From Bog-756 sp963813525 (lineage in GTDB: Bacteria > Actinomycetota > Acidimicrobiia > Acidimicrobiales > RAAP-2): a stretch of 64,000 nt of DNA. Position 1 is the first letter of the stretch. Each line of letters begins with the position of its first letter. The translations under genes were made by a program, and so were the position numbers. The stretch lies in contig CAWEZI010000003.1 of assembly GCA_963813525.1 (NCBI GenBank), positions 62,001 to 126,000 of the forward strand. Reading direction: 5' to 3'. The notes under the pieces were generated by a model, which did not search any database, was not told the origin of the DNA, and saw only the letters and a program-made list of their open reading frames with translations. Shown in pieces: positions 36,085-44,326 of this stretch.

Positions 36085-37362
36085 ATGCCCATCCTTAGGC
36101 ATTCCGTGCCGCTGCCTGGCCGCCGTATGCGGTACGCCGCGGCCTTGTCCGCCGCGGTGGTGGCCCTGGCCGCCGCCGCCTGTTCGCAGGGAGGAACGGC
36201 GACGACGACCCGGTCCGAACAGGTCCCACCGCCATCGTCGTCCCCATCCACGTCCGCCACCACAATCACCTCGACCCTCGCCGCTGACGGACTTCCGCCC
36301 ATCGGGCACGTGTTCATCATCGTGCTCGAGAACGAGGGCTACCCCACCACCTTCGGCGATCCGACCAACGACCCCTATCTGGCGTCGACCCTGCCGGCCG
36401 AAGGAGCCCTGTTGAGCAACTACTACGCCATCGGGCACCATTCCCTCGACAACTACGTCGCCCTCATCTCCGGTCAGGCTCCCAATCCCCTGACCCAGGG
36501 CGACTGCCTCGACTACGTCGACTTTCCGGCCACCGCCACCGTGGCGGCCGAGGGCCAGATCTCGGACTCCGGATGCGTCTACCCGGCCGGTGTGGACACG
36601 GTGGCCAATCAGCTGACCGACGCCCATCTCACCTGGAAGGGCTACATGGAGGACATGGGCAACATCCCCTCCCGCGAGTCGGCCGTGTGCGGTCATCCGG
36701 ACATCGGCGCTCCCGACCACACCGAGGACGCCGTTCCCGGTGACGGGTACGCATCGCGGCACGACCCCTTCGTCTACTTCCACTCGATCATCGATGACGC
36801 CGCCCTGTGCGACGCCGACGTCGTGCCCCTCGGGAGCCCGACGGGGGTCCTGCCGGCGGGGACCCCGCCGGGGGTGACCGCACTGGCCACCGATCTGAAG
36901 TCGCTGTCCTCCACGCCCAACCTCAGCTTCATCACCCCCAACCTGTGCGATGACGGGCACGACTCTCCGTGCATCAACCAGGAGGGCAGCGCATCGCCAC
37001 TGGTCAACATCGACGCCTTCCTCCAGACCTGGGTGCCGTTGATCACCCGCTCGCCCGCCTTCAAGGAGAACGGCCTCCTCGAGGTCACCTTTGACGAGGC
37101 GGACACCGGTGACGCCTCATCCTGCTGCGACGAGATGCCCGGGCCGGCCGCCGCCCAGCCGGGCGAGACGGGCCCCGGCGGAGGGCGCATCGGCACCGTC
37201 CTCCTCTCACCCTTCATCAAGGGGGGCACGGTGACCGCCGTCCCCTACAACCACTATTCGACGCTGGCCACCGTCGAGGAGATCTTCGGGCTGAGCCGCC
37301 TGGGGCAGGCCCAAACGGTGAGTACCACCTTCGGGCGGGATGTGTTCACCAACACCGGCTGA
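36085..37362 (+). CDS. Lipoprotein phosphoesterase (PF04185 acid-phosphatase / SapM-like)
   Basis: The 425-residue protein has a lipoprotein signal (LSAAVVALAAAACSQGG, Cys about residue 34) and a Ser/Thr-rich spacer. It then has the phosphoesterase core: HVFIIVLENEGYPTTFG with the metal Glu/Asn, SNYYAIGHHSLDNYVALISG with the Ser/Asn region, and a late LLEVTFDEADTGD. The family includes phospholipase C and secreted acid phosphatases. Several Cys (DGHDSPC and SSCCDEMPG) may form disulfides. Start at ATG 36085 or 36127. The neighbours on either side are on the other strand. Confidence 0.86.
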   Translation: MPILRHSVPLPGRRMRYAAALSAAVVALAAAACSQGGTATTTRSEQVPPPSSSPSTSATTITSTLAADGLPPIGHVFIIVLENEGYPTTFGDPTNDPYLASTLPAEGALLSNYYAIGHHSLDNYVALISGQAPNPLTQGDCLDYVDFPATATVAAEGQISDSGCVYPAGVDTVANQLTDAHLTWKGYMEDMGNIPSRESAVCGHPDIGAPDHTEDAVPGDGYASRHDPFVYFHSIIDDAALCDADVVPLGSPTGVLPAGTPPGVTALATDLKSLSSTPNLSFITPNLCDDGHDSPCINQEGSASPLVNIDAFLQTWVPLITRSPAFKENGLLEVTFDEADTGDASSCCDEMPGPAAAQPGETGPGGGRIGTVLLSPFIKGGTVTAVPYNHYSTLATVEEIFGLSRLGQAQTVSTTFGRDVFTNTG

Positions 37363-37402
37363 TCGGGCCGGGGACACGGGCTGAACAGCCGGTGCGGTGG
37401 GG

Positions 37403-38557
37403 TCAGGGCTTGGCGCTCCCGACCACCCACATCGAGAAGAACTGCGACCCACCCCCATAAGCCTGACCTAAGGCCACCTTGGCCCCGTCGACCTGGTGGT
37501 CGCCGGCCTGGCCCCGCACCTGCATGGCCACCTCGAGGAAGCGGAGCATCCCCGACGCCCCGATCGGGTTGGAGGAGAGGACGCCGCCGGAGGGGTTCCA
37601 GGGAATGTCGCCGTCGAAGGCGGTGGCCCCCGATTCGGTCAGCTTCCAACCGTCTCCCAGGTCGCAGAAGCCGAGGTTCTCCAACCACATCGGTTCGTAC
37701 CAACTGAAAGGCACGTACACCTCGGCCACATCGAACTGGGCGCGGGGGTCGGTGATGCCGGCCTTGGCGTACACGTCAGCGGAGCAGTCGCGGCCGGCCT
37801 GGGGATTCACCTGGTCGCGTCCGGCGAACATGGTCGGCTCGGACCGCATGGCCACGCCGTGGACCCAGGCCGGTGGGTAGCCGCCGGAGACGGCGTCCTC
37901 TGCGGCCAGGACCATGGCTGCCGCACCGTCCGAGGAAGGGCAGGCCTCGAGATAGCGCAGGGGGTCCCACAGCATCATCGAGTCCTCGACCATCTTCATG
38001 TCGATATCGGCCAGGTGCAGATGGGCATAGGGATTGCGCATGGCGTTGAGCCGGTCCTTGACCGCCACCATCCGCCCGATGTGCTCGGGTGCCCCCGATC
38101 GGCGCATGTAGGCCCGGATGTGGGGGGCGAAGTAGCCGCCGGCCCCGGCCAGCAGCGGGGCGGCGAAGGGCTGGGGCACCGACAGGGCCCACATGGCGTC
38201 CGAGTCGGACTGCTTCTCGTAGGCCACCGTCAGGACCCGCTTGTGGATGCCCGACGAGATCAGATGGGAGGCCACGATGGCCGTCGACCCCCCCACCGAT
38301 CCGGCGGTGTGGACCCGGATCATGGGCTTGCCCACGGCGCCGAGGGCCGGGGCCAGGTACAACTCCGGCATCATGTTCCCCTCGAACATGTCCGGCGCCT
38401 TCCCGATGACCACCGCATCGATGTCCGCCCAGGTGAGGTCGGCATCGGCCAGTGCCATCTTGGCCGCTTCGCGGACCAGTCCGGCGATGGACACGTCGTC
38501 CCGCTTGGCCTTGTGGTGGGTCTGGCCCACCCCGATGACAGCACAGCGCTCGGCCAT
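37403..38557 (-). CDS. Thiolase-superfamily lipid-transfer (Ltp-like) protein
   Basis: A 384-residue thiolase-fold protein beginning CAVIGVGQTHHKAKRDD. At the nucleophile position, where thiolases have a TACASG-type Cys, it reads RVHTAGSVGGSTAIV, without Cys; the late GHP motif is replaced by NPSGGVLSSNPIGASG. It therefore cannot run ordinary Claisen chemistry and is closer to SCP-x/Ltp proteins that act with DUF35 partners, some as aldolases. The ATG overlaps the upstream stop (TGATG), so it is coupled to the second thiolase-like gene. It resembles the mycobacterial ltp3/ltp4 pair in arrangement; the role in sterol side-chain breakdown is inference. Confidence 0.87.
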   Translation of the reverse strand: MAERCAVIGVGQTHHKAKRDDVSIAGLVREAAKMALADADLTWADIDAVVIGKAPDMFEGNMMPELYLAPALGAVGKPMIRVHTAGSVGGSTAIVASHLISSGIHKRVLTVAYEKQSDSDAMWALSVPQPFAAPLLAGAGGYFAPHIRAYMRRSGAPEHIGRMVAVKDRLNAMRNPYAHLHLADIDMKMVEDSMMLWDPLRYLEACPSSDGAAAMVLAAEDAVSGGYPPAWVHGVAMRSEPTMFAGRDQVNPQAGRDCSADVYAKAGITDPRAQFDVAEVYVPFSWYEPMWLENLGFCDLGDGWKLTESGATAFDGDIPWNPSGGVLSSNPIGASGMLRFLEVAMQVRGQAGDHQVDGAKVALGQAYGGGSQFFSMWVVGSAKP

Positions 38558-39636
38558 CACGCACTCTCCAGGACGCACACCAGGTTCTGTTGCAGGCAGG
38601 GGCCCGAGGTGGCGTGGGCCACCGCCCGGCGGGCCTGGCCCGAGGCCACCCGGGCGGCCGCCTCGCCGATGCGGATGAGGCCGGCCGACATGATGGGGTT
38701 GGCCGCCAACGGCCCGCCCGACGGGTTGATGGTGACCGAATCGGACAGTCCGAGGGCCTCACGCACGATGATCTCCTGGTGGGCGTAGGGGGCATGGATT
38801 TCGGCCACGTCGACAGGGCCGTTGCCCACCCCGGCCTGCTCGGCGGCCATCGAGGTGGAGGGCGACCGGGTCAGGTCGCGGGCGCCCAGGGCGTGGGTCT
38901 CCATCCGGTGGTCGAAGCCGGTGATCCACACCGGCTTGTCGGCCCACCGGGTGGCCTTGTCGCCGGCGGCCAACACGATGGCGGCGGCACCGTCGGTGAT
39001 GGGGGGAAGGGTGTGGCGACGGAGGGGTGCGACCACGTAGTCGTCTTCCAGCAGGGTGTCGACGGCGCTGTCCGTGGCCACCTGGGCCTTGGGATTGCCC
39101 AGGGCGTCCTTGCGGCTACGGGCGGCGATGGCCGCGAAGTCGCGCTCGGATCCCTTGCCGGCGTCGATGAGGGCCCGGGCCTGGAGTGCGGCCAGGCTGA
39201 CCGGGTCGATACCCAGGGGGGCCAGATAGTAGGGATCCAACTGCAGGGTGAGGATCTCGTTGAGGTTGCCCAGCGACGACCGGCCGAAGGCGTAGACCAG
39301 GGCGGCGTCGATCTCCCCTTCCTGGAGGAGGACCCAGGCCTCGTACAGGGCCCAGGCCCCGTCCATCTCCACGTGGCTCTCCGACCGTGGCGGCCACACC
39401 CCCACCGCGTCGAGGGCCATCACGAAGCTGAACGGACCACCGATGAGGTAGTCGGTCGAACCGGAGCAGATGAAGTCGACATCGTCTTTGGTGATGCCGA
39501 TGTTGCCGAACACCTCTGCGATGACCGGCATCAGCATCTCGACTTCGTTGTGCTCTTCGTCGTGGCGCACATTGGGCGACTGGGCGAACGAGGCGATCGA
39601 CACCGGACGGACGGTGCGACGGGCGGCCGGGCTCAC
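38557..39636 (-). CDS. Thiolase-superfamily lipid-transfer (Ltp-like) protein, second copy
   Basis: A 359-residue thiolase-fold protein. It has FICSGSTDYLIGGPFSFVMA and SHVEMDGAWALYEAWVLL, which occupies the place of the usual Cys loop but has no nucleophilic Cys, and NPSGGPLAANPIMSAGLIRI in place of the GHP motif. The GTG at 39636 overlaps the DUF35 stop by four bases, so DUF35 and thiolase are made together. Likely forms a complex with the other thiolase and the OB-fold proteins, as known for Ltp2-type aldolases. Confidence 0.87.
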   Translation of the reverse strand: MSPAARRTVRPVSIASFAQSPNVRHDEEHNEVEMLMPVIAEVFGNIGITKDDVDFICSGSTDYLIGGPFSFVMALDAVGVWPPRSESHVEMDGAWALYEAWVLLQEGEIDAALVYAFGRSSLGNLNEILTLQLDPYYLAPLGIDPVSLAALQARALIDAGKGSERDFAAIAARSRKDALGNPKAQVATDSAVDTLLEDDYVVAPLRRHTLPPITDGAAAIVLAAGDKATRWADKPVWITGFDHRMETHALGARDLTRSPSTSMAAEQAGVGNGPVDVAEIHAPYAHQEIIVREALGLSDSVTINPSGGPLAANPIMSAGLIRIGEAAARVASGQARRAVAHATSGPCLQQNLVCVLESA

Positions 39637-40151
39637 AGGTACTCCTTGAACGTGTCGTAGTCGGCGTCGGGCTGGCCGTTGGGTCGGAAGTACTTGACCG
39701 AGGCCAGCGACGGGGTCAGCTGGTCGGGCTCCACCCACACCGCCTCCACCCGCATACCCATCCGGATCTGGTCGGTGGGCACCTCTTGGATGAGGCCCAT
39801 GAACGACAGGTTGGCCCCGTCCAGCAGCACCTGGGCGCAGATGTAGGGGATCTCGATGGACTGGCCGGCAAAGGGGACGTTGACTACGCAGTAGGTGGTG
39901 ATGGTGCCCACGTTGGACAGCTCCACGTCCTCGATGGTGGGCACGCCGTCGGTGGGGCACGAACCGCGGGAGGGCACATAGACCTTGCCGCACACCGAAC
40001 AGCGCTGCCCCATGAATTTTCCCTGCTCGAGGCCGCGCAGGAACCGCGACTGGGCCACCCCGGGGGTGAAGTCGAAGTCGAGACGGATGGGCGTGGCCAG
40101 CACGGTCACCGGTCCCCGCTCGGCGTCGCCTGCGGACGTCTCCTCGGTCAT
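39633..40151 (-). CDS. Zn-ribbon OB-fold (DUF35) protein
   Basis: The 172-residue protein has an N-terminal helix (QSRFLRGLEQGKFMGQRCSV), a rubredoxin-like zinc ribbon (RCSVCGKVYVPSRGSCPTDG; here two Cys-x-x-Cys-type pairs, the second as C-P-T-D) and an OB fold (TTYCVVNVPFAGQ, PYICAQVLLDGANLSFMGLI). DUF35 proteins bind acyl-CoA and partner thiolase-fold enzymes. It is followed directly by such a gene with a four-base overlap. ATG 40151 comes six bases after the stop of the first DUF35 gene. Confidence 0.9.
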   Translation of the reverse strand: MTEETSAGDAERGPVTVLATPIRLDFDFTPGVAQSRFLRGLEQGKFMGQRCSVCGKVYVPSRGSCPTDGVPTIEDVELSNVGTITTYCVVNVPFAGQSIEIPYICAQVLLDGANLSFMGLIQEVPTDQIRMGMRVEAVWVEPDQLTPSLASVKYFRPNGQPDADYDTFKEYL

Positions 40152-40156
40152 CGGAC

Positions 40157-40608
40157 CTACCCCCCCACCGGTTCGAACGCTTCGATGTCGGACATGGCAC
40201 CGATCCGGTCGTCGGCCGGTCGGAAACGGACGGTGACCCGGTCGCCGGTGGTCAGTTTGTCGGGACCGCCGCAGTCCACGACGTGCAGAAGGGCGGTGTC
40301 GGCACCGTCCAGTCGGATGAGGGCCCAGGCGAAAGGCTTGTCCAACGGGTGCTTGGGCAGGGGATGGGACACCCAGGCCCACGACTCGACCGCCCCGGCC
40401 GGACCCACTTCGACCATTTCGCCGGTGTCTTCGCCGGTGGTGGGGTCGTACTCGGTGGGCGGGACGATGACCCTCCTCCCGAACCGCGCACCCCGAGCAG
40501 CCGACCGTCGCGCAACCCGGTCAGGAAGGCGCCGATGACCGGTCCGACCGACCGTGAGTACGGGTATTCGAGGCGGTGACTGGCGTGCAGTGCTTCGCCC
40601 TCGGGCAT
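40157..40608 (-). pseudogene. First DUF35 OB-fold gene, interrupted by one-base frameshift
   Basis: The start (ATG 40608) encodes ALHASHRLEYPYSRSVGPVI and FLTGLRDGRLLGVRG. The continuation PPTEYDPTTGEDTGEMVEVG, SWAWVSHPLPKHPLDKPFAW and LLHVVDCGG lies one frame away, down to the stop at 40157. The break is at about 40471-40480 (GGTTCGGGAGGAGGGTC on the coding strand); one added base restores the whole protein of about 150 residues. The N-terminal zinc ribbon seems absent or degenerate in this copy. Because both halves keep clean family sequence, the break is either very recent or a sequence error. Confidence 0.8.
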
Positions 40609-40653
40609 AACGGTGATCCCCCTGGATAGCGACCGGACGACAACGCCGAAAAG

Positions 40654-40667
40654 TAGAACACATTTCA
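40654..40667. promoter_or_regulatory. KstR-like operator between DUF35/Ltp operon and sulfatase
   Basis: TAGAACACATTTCA differs at one position from the KstR consensus TnnAACnnGTTnnA. It sits 46 bases upstream of the DUF35 ATG and 76 upstream of the divergent sulfatase, in the only AT-rich stretch of this gap, framed by AAAAGT and ACTTTT. KstR represses sterol catabolism in mycobacteria and relatives, including the DUF35/ltp genes. Confidence 0.5.
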
Positions 40668-40742
40668 CTTTTTCGTGCCAACGTCCCAGCCCGGCGGGGG
40701 GCGGCAGCGGAGACGGCCCCGCACGGCGCTACCGTGGCCGGC

Positions 40743-42269
40743 ATGGCCCCGTCCGATGTCCGACGTCCCAATATCCTCCTGATCGTGTCCGACCAGGAGC
40801 GTCAGCGCTCGTGGCTGCCGGCCGGGGTCACCCTGCCCTGGCGGGACCGACTACGGGCCGAGGGTCTCGAGTTCACCGACTACTTCACCCACTCGTCCCC
40901 CTGCTCGCCCAGTCGGGGCAGCCTCTTGACCGGCCGCTACCTGCCCGGCCACGGAGTCCTCGACAACGTGATCATGCCCGAGCACGTCGAGTTGCCCACC
41001 TCCACCCCCACCCTCGGCTCGCTGCTCGACGGGGCCGGCTACCGCTCGTCCTACATCGGCAAATGGCACCTGTCCCACTCGCCCACCCCCGACATGGAGG
41101 CCTACGGCTTCGCCGACTGGGACGGCAACGACCGCCACTTCATGGGCTGGGCCGGCACCGGGGTCCACTTCGACCCGATCATCGCCACCAACGCGGCCCG
41201 CTGGCTCGAGCAGAACGCGGCGCCGACGGGAGACACCGCCCCCTGGTTCCTGACAGTGGCCCTGGTCAACCCGCACGACGTCATGTGGTTTCCGGTGGAC
41301 CAGCCCGGCTACCGGGAGCGCCATCCTGACGACGTGGCCGCCGTCCGCCGGGTGCTGGAGGCGGCCGCCTGGAAGGACGATGACCCCCTGCCCATCTTCA
41401 CCGAGCCCTATCCCGAGGTGGTCGACCAGCTGCCGGCCAATTTCGACGACGACCTGCACACCAAGCCGGAGGCCCATCGTCAGTGGCGCTGGGACCAGCA
41501 GCACGGGCTGTGGGGCTACATCGACCCGGGGGACAAAGCGGCCTGGCTCCGCCATCTCGACTACTACGTCCACCTCCATCAACTGGCCGATCGCAGCCTG
41601 GGCACCGTGCTCGGGGCGCTCGAGGCGTCGGGCACGTGGGACGACACCATCGTCATCTTCACCTCCGACCACGGCGACATGTGCGGTTCCCACGGGCTGC
41701 GGTCCAAGGGGCCGTTCGTCTACGACGAGATCATGCGGGTGCCTCTCTATATGAAGGTTCCCGGGCTCACCGCGCCCGGGTCGGTCTCGTCGTCGTTGGG
41801 CAGCCACGTCGATCTGGCCGCCACCGTCTGCGCCCTGGCCGGGGTGGATCCCGAGGTGACGTCGGCCACGGTGCAGGGTGTCGACCTCACCCCGGTGCTG
41901 GCCGATCCCTCGGTGTCGGTGCGTGACCACATCCTCTTCGCCCAGGACTCGGCCCAGACCGCCGAGCTCAACAAAGTGCGCTACGCCCTACGCGGCTTCT
42001 ACGACGGCCACACCAAGTACGCCCGTTACTACGGGGTCGGGGGGGGCAAGCCGTCTACCGGGCTGTGGGGCAAGGACCTGGGCACCAAGCTCTTCGATGT
42101 GGACTGTGCCTTCGACGACAACGACCACGAGTGGTACGACCATGATGCGGATCCCTATGAGTTGGTCAACCTGGCCAACGACCGCTCGCGCCGGTCGGCT
42201 CTGCGCGACACCTATGAGCGCATGCGCGACTACGAGCGCCGCTCCTTCGTCACCTTCGCCTCGTCCTGA
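40743..42269 (+). CDS. Type I sulfatase
   Basis: The 508-residue sulfatase-family hydrolase has PNILLIVSDQERQRSW (metal Asp in SDQ), the formylglycine motif CSPSR within THSSPCSPSRGSLLTGRYLP, IGKWHLSHSPTP with the conserved Lys-x-His, and TSDHGDMCGSHGLRSKGPF for the second metal half. A Cys-type sulfatase needs formylglycine-generating enzyme, not seen in the window. Substrate unknown; promoter shared with the DUF35/Ltp operon suggests a sulfated lipid or sterol, as inference. Its 3' end overlaps the convergent phosphatase gene by 40 bases. Confidence 0.9.
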   Translation: MAPSDVRRPNILLIVSDQERQRSWLPAGVTLPWRDRLRAEGLEFTDYFTHSSPCSPSRGSLLTGRYLPGHGVLDNVIMPEHVELPTSTPTLGSLLDGAGYRSSYIGKWHLSHSPTPDMEAYGFADWDGNDRHFMGWAGTGVHFDPIIATNAARWLEQNAAPTGDTAPWFLTVALVNPHDVMWFPVDQPGYRERHPDDVAAVRRVLEAAAWKDDDPLPIFTEPYPEVVDQLPANFDDDLHTKPEAHRQWRWDQQHGLWGYIDPGDKAAWLRHLDYYVHLHQLADRSLGTVLGALEASGTWDDTIVIFTSDHGDMCGSHGLRSKGPFVYDEIMRVPLYMKVPGLTAPGSVSSSLGSHVDLAATVCALAGVDPEVTSATVQGVDLTPVLADPSVSVRDHILFAQDSAQTAELNKVRYALRGFYDGHTKYARYYGVGGGKPSTGLWGKDLGTKLFDVDCAFDDNDHEWYDHDADPYELVNLANDRSRRSALRDTYERMRDYERRSFVTFASS

Positions 42270-42859
42270 TCCAACCGCCCGACCAGATGGGGAACCAGCC
42301 CCTGGCACCCCGCCTCCACCAGATCGAGGCAGTCCTCGAATTCGGTGTCGTCGCCGTAGTAGGGATCAGGCACATCGACGTGGCCGCCGGCCCGCCGGTC
42401 GAAGGTGCGCAGCAGCACCATCCGCTCCTCGTAACGGTCGTCGCCCACCCGACCCCGGGCCCGACCGAGGAGGGTCTGTTGATGGCCGCGGTCGAGGCAT
42501 ACCACCAGATCGGTGGAGGCGAACCAGGCCGAGGCGAAGGCCCGGGCCCGGTGTCCTCGATCGGTGTAACCCCGGCGCTCCAGGGCGGCGAGGGCCCGAC
42601 CGTCGATGGGTTCGCCGGCGTGCCACCCACCGGTGCCGGCGCTGCTGATGACCAGACGGTGGCCGAGCACCGAACCGTCGGCCAGGAGGTGGTCCTCGGC
42701 CAGTTGGGTGAGGACGGCGGCGGCCATGGGAGACCGGCAGATGTTGCCGGTGCACACGAAGCACACCGACAGTCGGTGGCCGACCGGGGCGGGCCCGCCG
42801 TCGGCCGCCCCGTCGGGCTCAGCCGACGCCGGCGAGGAAGGAGCGGGACGTGCGGTCAT
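42230..42859 (-). CDS. Low-molecular-weight protein-tyrosine phosphatase
   Basis: The 209-residue protein has the P-loop C-x5-R near its start (VCFVCTGNICRSPMAAAVL) and the general acid in DVPDPYYGDD, both in the usual order for LMW-PTPs, which remove phosphate from tyrosine in proteins. The first 27 residues are a variable Pro/Ala-rich extension. ATG 42859 was chosen; the frame is open further upstream. It runs into the end of the sulfatase gene (40-base overlap of 3' ends). Confidence 0.92.
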   Translation of the reverse strand: MTARPAPSSPASAEPDGAADGGPAPVGHRLSVCFVCTGNICRSPMAAAVLTQLAEDHLLADGSVLGHRLVISSAGTGGWHAGEPIDGRALAALERRGYTDRGHRARAFASAWFASTDLVVCLDRGHQQTLLGRARGRVGDDRYEERMVLLRTFDRRAGGHVDVPDPYYGDDTEFEDCLDLVEAGCQGLVPHLVGRLDQDEAKVTKERRS

Positions 42860-42942
42860 CCGCCCATTCTGCCCAAGACGGGTCGCCCCGGTACGCTGCC
42901 ACCGTGCGCCGCCGGTCGAGTGGTGTGCCCAAGGAGGAGCGT

Positions 42943-43461
42943 GTGAGCCAACCACCGGCCGGACCCCCCATGGGGCACGGCGTCAAGCAGCGGGATCTCA
43001 TCGTCATGTCACCCGAGGAGATCGCAGCGTTCCTCCGCCAACGCCAGGCGATGACCATGTGCACCCTCAACCACGATGGCTCCATCCACGCGGTGGCCAT
43101 GTGGTACGGATTCCTCGACGGATCCATCGCCATCGAAACCAAGGCCAAGGCCCAAAAGGCGGTCAATCTGCGCCGCGACCCGCGGATCACCTGCATGTTC
43201 GAGGACGGCGACTACTACGAGGAGCTCCGCGGCGTCGAGCTGGTGGGCAGGGCGGACATCGTCGAAGACCCGGCCCAGATGTGGGAGCTCGGGGTCAACC
43301 TCTTCGAGCGCTACTACGGGACCTATACCGAGGAGCTCCGTCCCTTCGTCGAGACCATGTTGCACAAACGGATCGTGGCCAAGGTCACCGTGGACCGCAC
43401 CGTCTCGTGGGACCACCGCAAGCTCGGTCTTCCCTCCACCCGGCCTGGCGGAGACCAGTGA
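42943..43461 (+). CDS. PPOX-class FMN/F420-binding oxidoreductase-like protein
   Basis: The 172-residue split-barrel protein has AFLRQRQAMTMCTLNHDGSI, AVAMWYGFLDGSIAIETKAK and KAVNLRRDPRITCMFEDGD, the typical order of pyridoxamine-5'-phosphate-oxidase-fold proteins. Actinobacterial members use FMN or F420; a choice is not possible here. GTG 42943 follows AGGAGGAG at a good distance. Its stop overlaps the next start (GTGA), so it is coupled to the SDR that follows. Confidence 0.87.
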   Translation: MSQPPAGPPMGHGVKQRDLIVMSPEEIAAFLRQRQAMTMCTLNHDGSIHAVAMWYGFLDGSIAIETKAKAQKAVNLRRDPRITCMFEDGDYYEELRGVELVGRADIVEDPAQMWELGVNLFERYYGTYTEELRPFVETMLHKRIVAKVTVDRTVSWDHRKLGLPSTRPGGDQ

Positions 43462-44246
43462 TTCTCGACCGTTTCCAGATGACGGACAAGGTGGCCGTGG
43501 TGACCGGCGCCGGCCGGGGCATCGGCGCGGCCACGGCCATCGCCCTGGCCGAAGCGGGCGCTGACGTTCTGATAGCGGCCCGCACCGTCGACCAGCTCGG
43601 ATCGGTTGCTGCCAAAATCGAGGCGGTGGGTCGGCGGGCCATCGCCGTTCCCGCCGACCTCAGCGACCTGGAGGCCGTGGCCGAACTGGTCGACAGGGTC
43701 GGCGAGGGGTTCGGTCGACTCGACCTGGTGGTGAACAACGTGGGCGGGGCCATGCCCCGTCCGTTCCTCGAGACCTCACCGGGCCGGCTCGAGCAGGCCT
43801 TTCATTTCAACGTGTCGACGGCCCATGCCCTCCTGCGTCCGGCCGTTCCCCTGATGCTGGAGAACGGGGGCGGGTCCGTGGTCAACATTTCCTCCGCCAT
43901 CGGGAGGCTGTCGGGCCGGGGCTATCTGGCCTACGGAACGGCCAAGGGGGCGCTGACCCACTACACCCGGCTGGCCGCGGCCGACCTGGCCCCCCGCATT
44001 AGGGTCAATGCCATCGCCGTGGGATCGGTGGCCACTTCTGCCCTCGACATCGTCATGCAGTCCGACGAGTTGCGCCAGGCCATCGAGGCCGGCACCCCGC
44101 TGAGTCGCCTGGGCGACCCCGAGGACATCGCCTCGGCCATCGTCTATCTGGCTTCCGAGGCCGGCTCCTACATAACCGGCAAGATCCTCGAGGTCGACGG
44201 AGGGATCGAAGCCCCCAATCTGGACATGGGCCTTCCCGACCTCTGA
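43458..44246 (+). CDS. Short-chain dehydrogenase/reductase
   Basis: A classical SDR of 262 residues: TGAGRGIGAATAIALAEAGA (nucleotide loop), NNVGG, Ser in VVNISSAIGRLSG, catalytic YGTAK, and the C-terminal SEAGSYITGKILEVDGG. The basic residue after the first strand (AARTVDQ) leans towards NADP(H). It is coupled to the PPOX gene by a four-base overlap and followed at 80 bases by the DapB-like gene. Substrate unknown; keto/alcohol chemistry on a lipid or steroid would fit the neighbourhood. Confidence 0.92.
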   Translation: MILDRFQMTDKVAVVTGAGRGIGAATAIALAEAGADVLIAARTVDQLGSVAAKIEAVGRRAIAVPADLSDLEAVAELVDRVGEGFGRLDLVVNNVGGAMPRPFLETSPGRLEQAFHFNVSTAHALLRPAVPLMLENGGGSVVNISSAIGRLSGRGYLAYGTAKGALTHYTRLAAADLAPRIRVNAIAVGSVATSALDIVMQSDELRQAIEAGTPLSRLGDPEDIASAIVYLASEAGSYITGKILEVDGGIEAPNLDMGLPDL

Positions 44247-44326
44247 CGCCGAACGGACCGTCCGCTGCTCGACCATCCAGGCCACCTGCCGCCGTCCCAC
44301 CCGCTGCTACGACCGAGGAGGTCATC

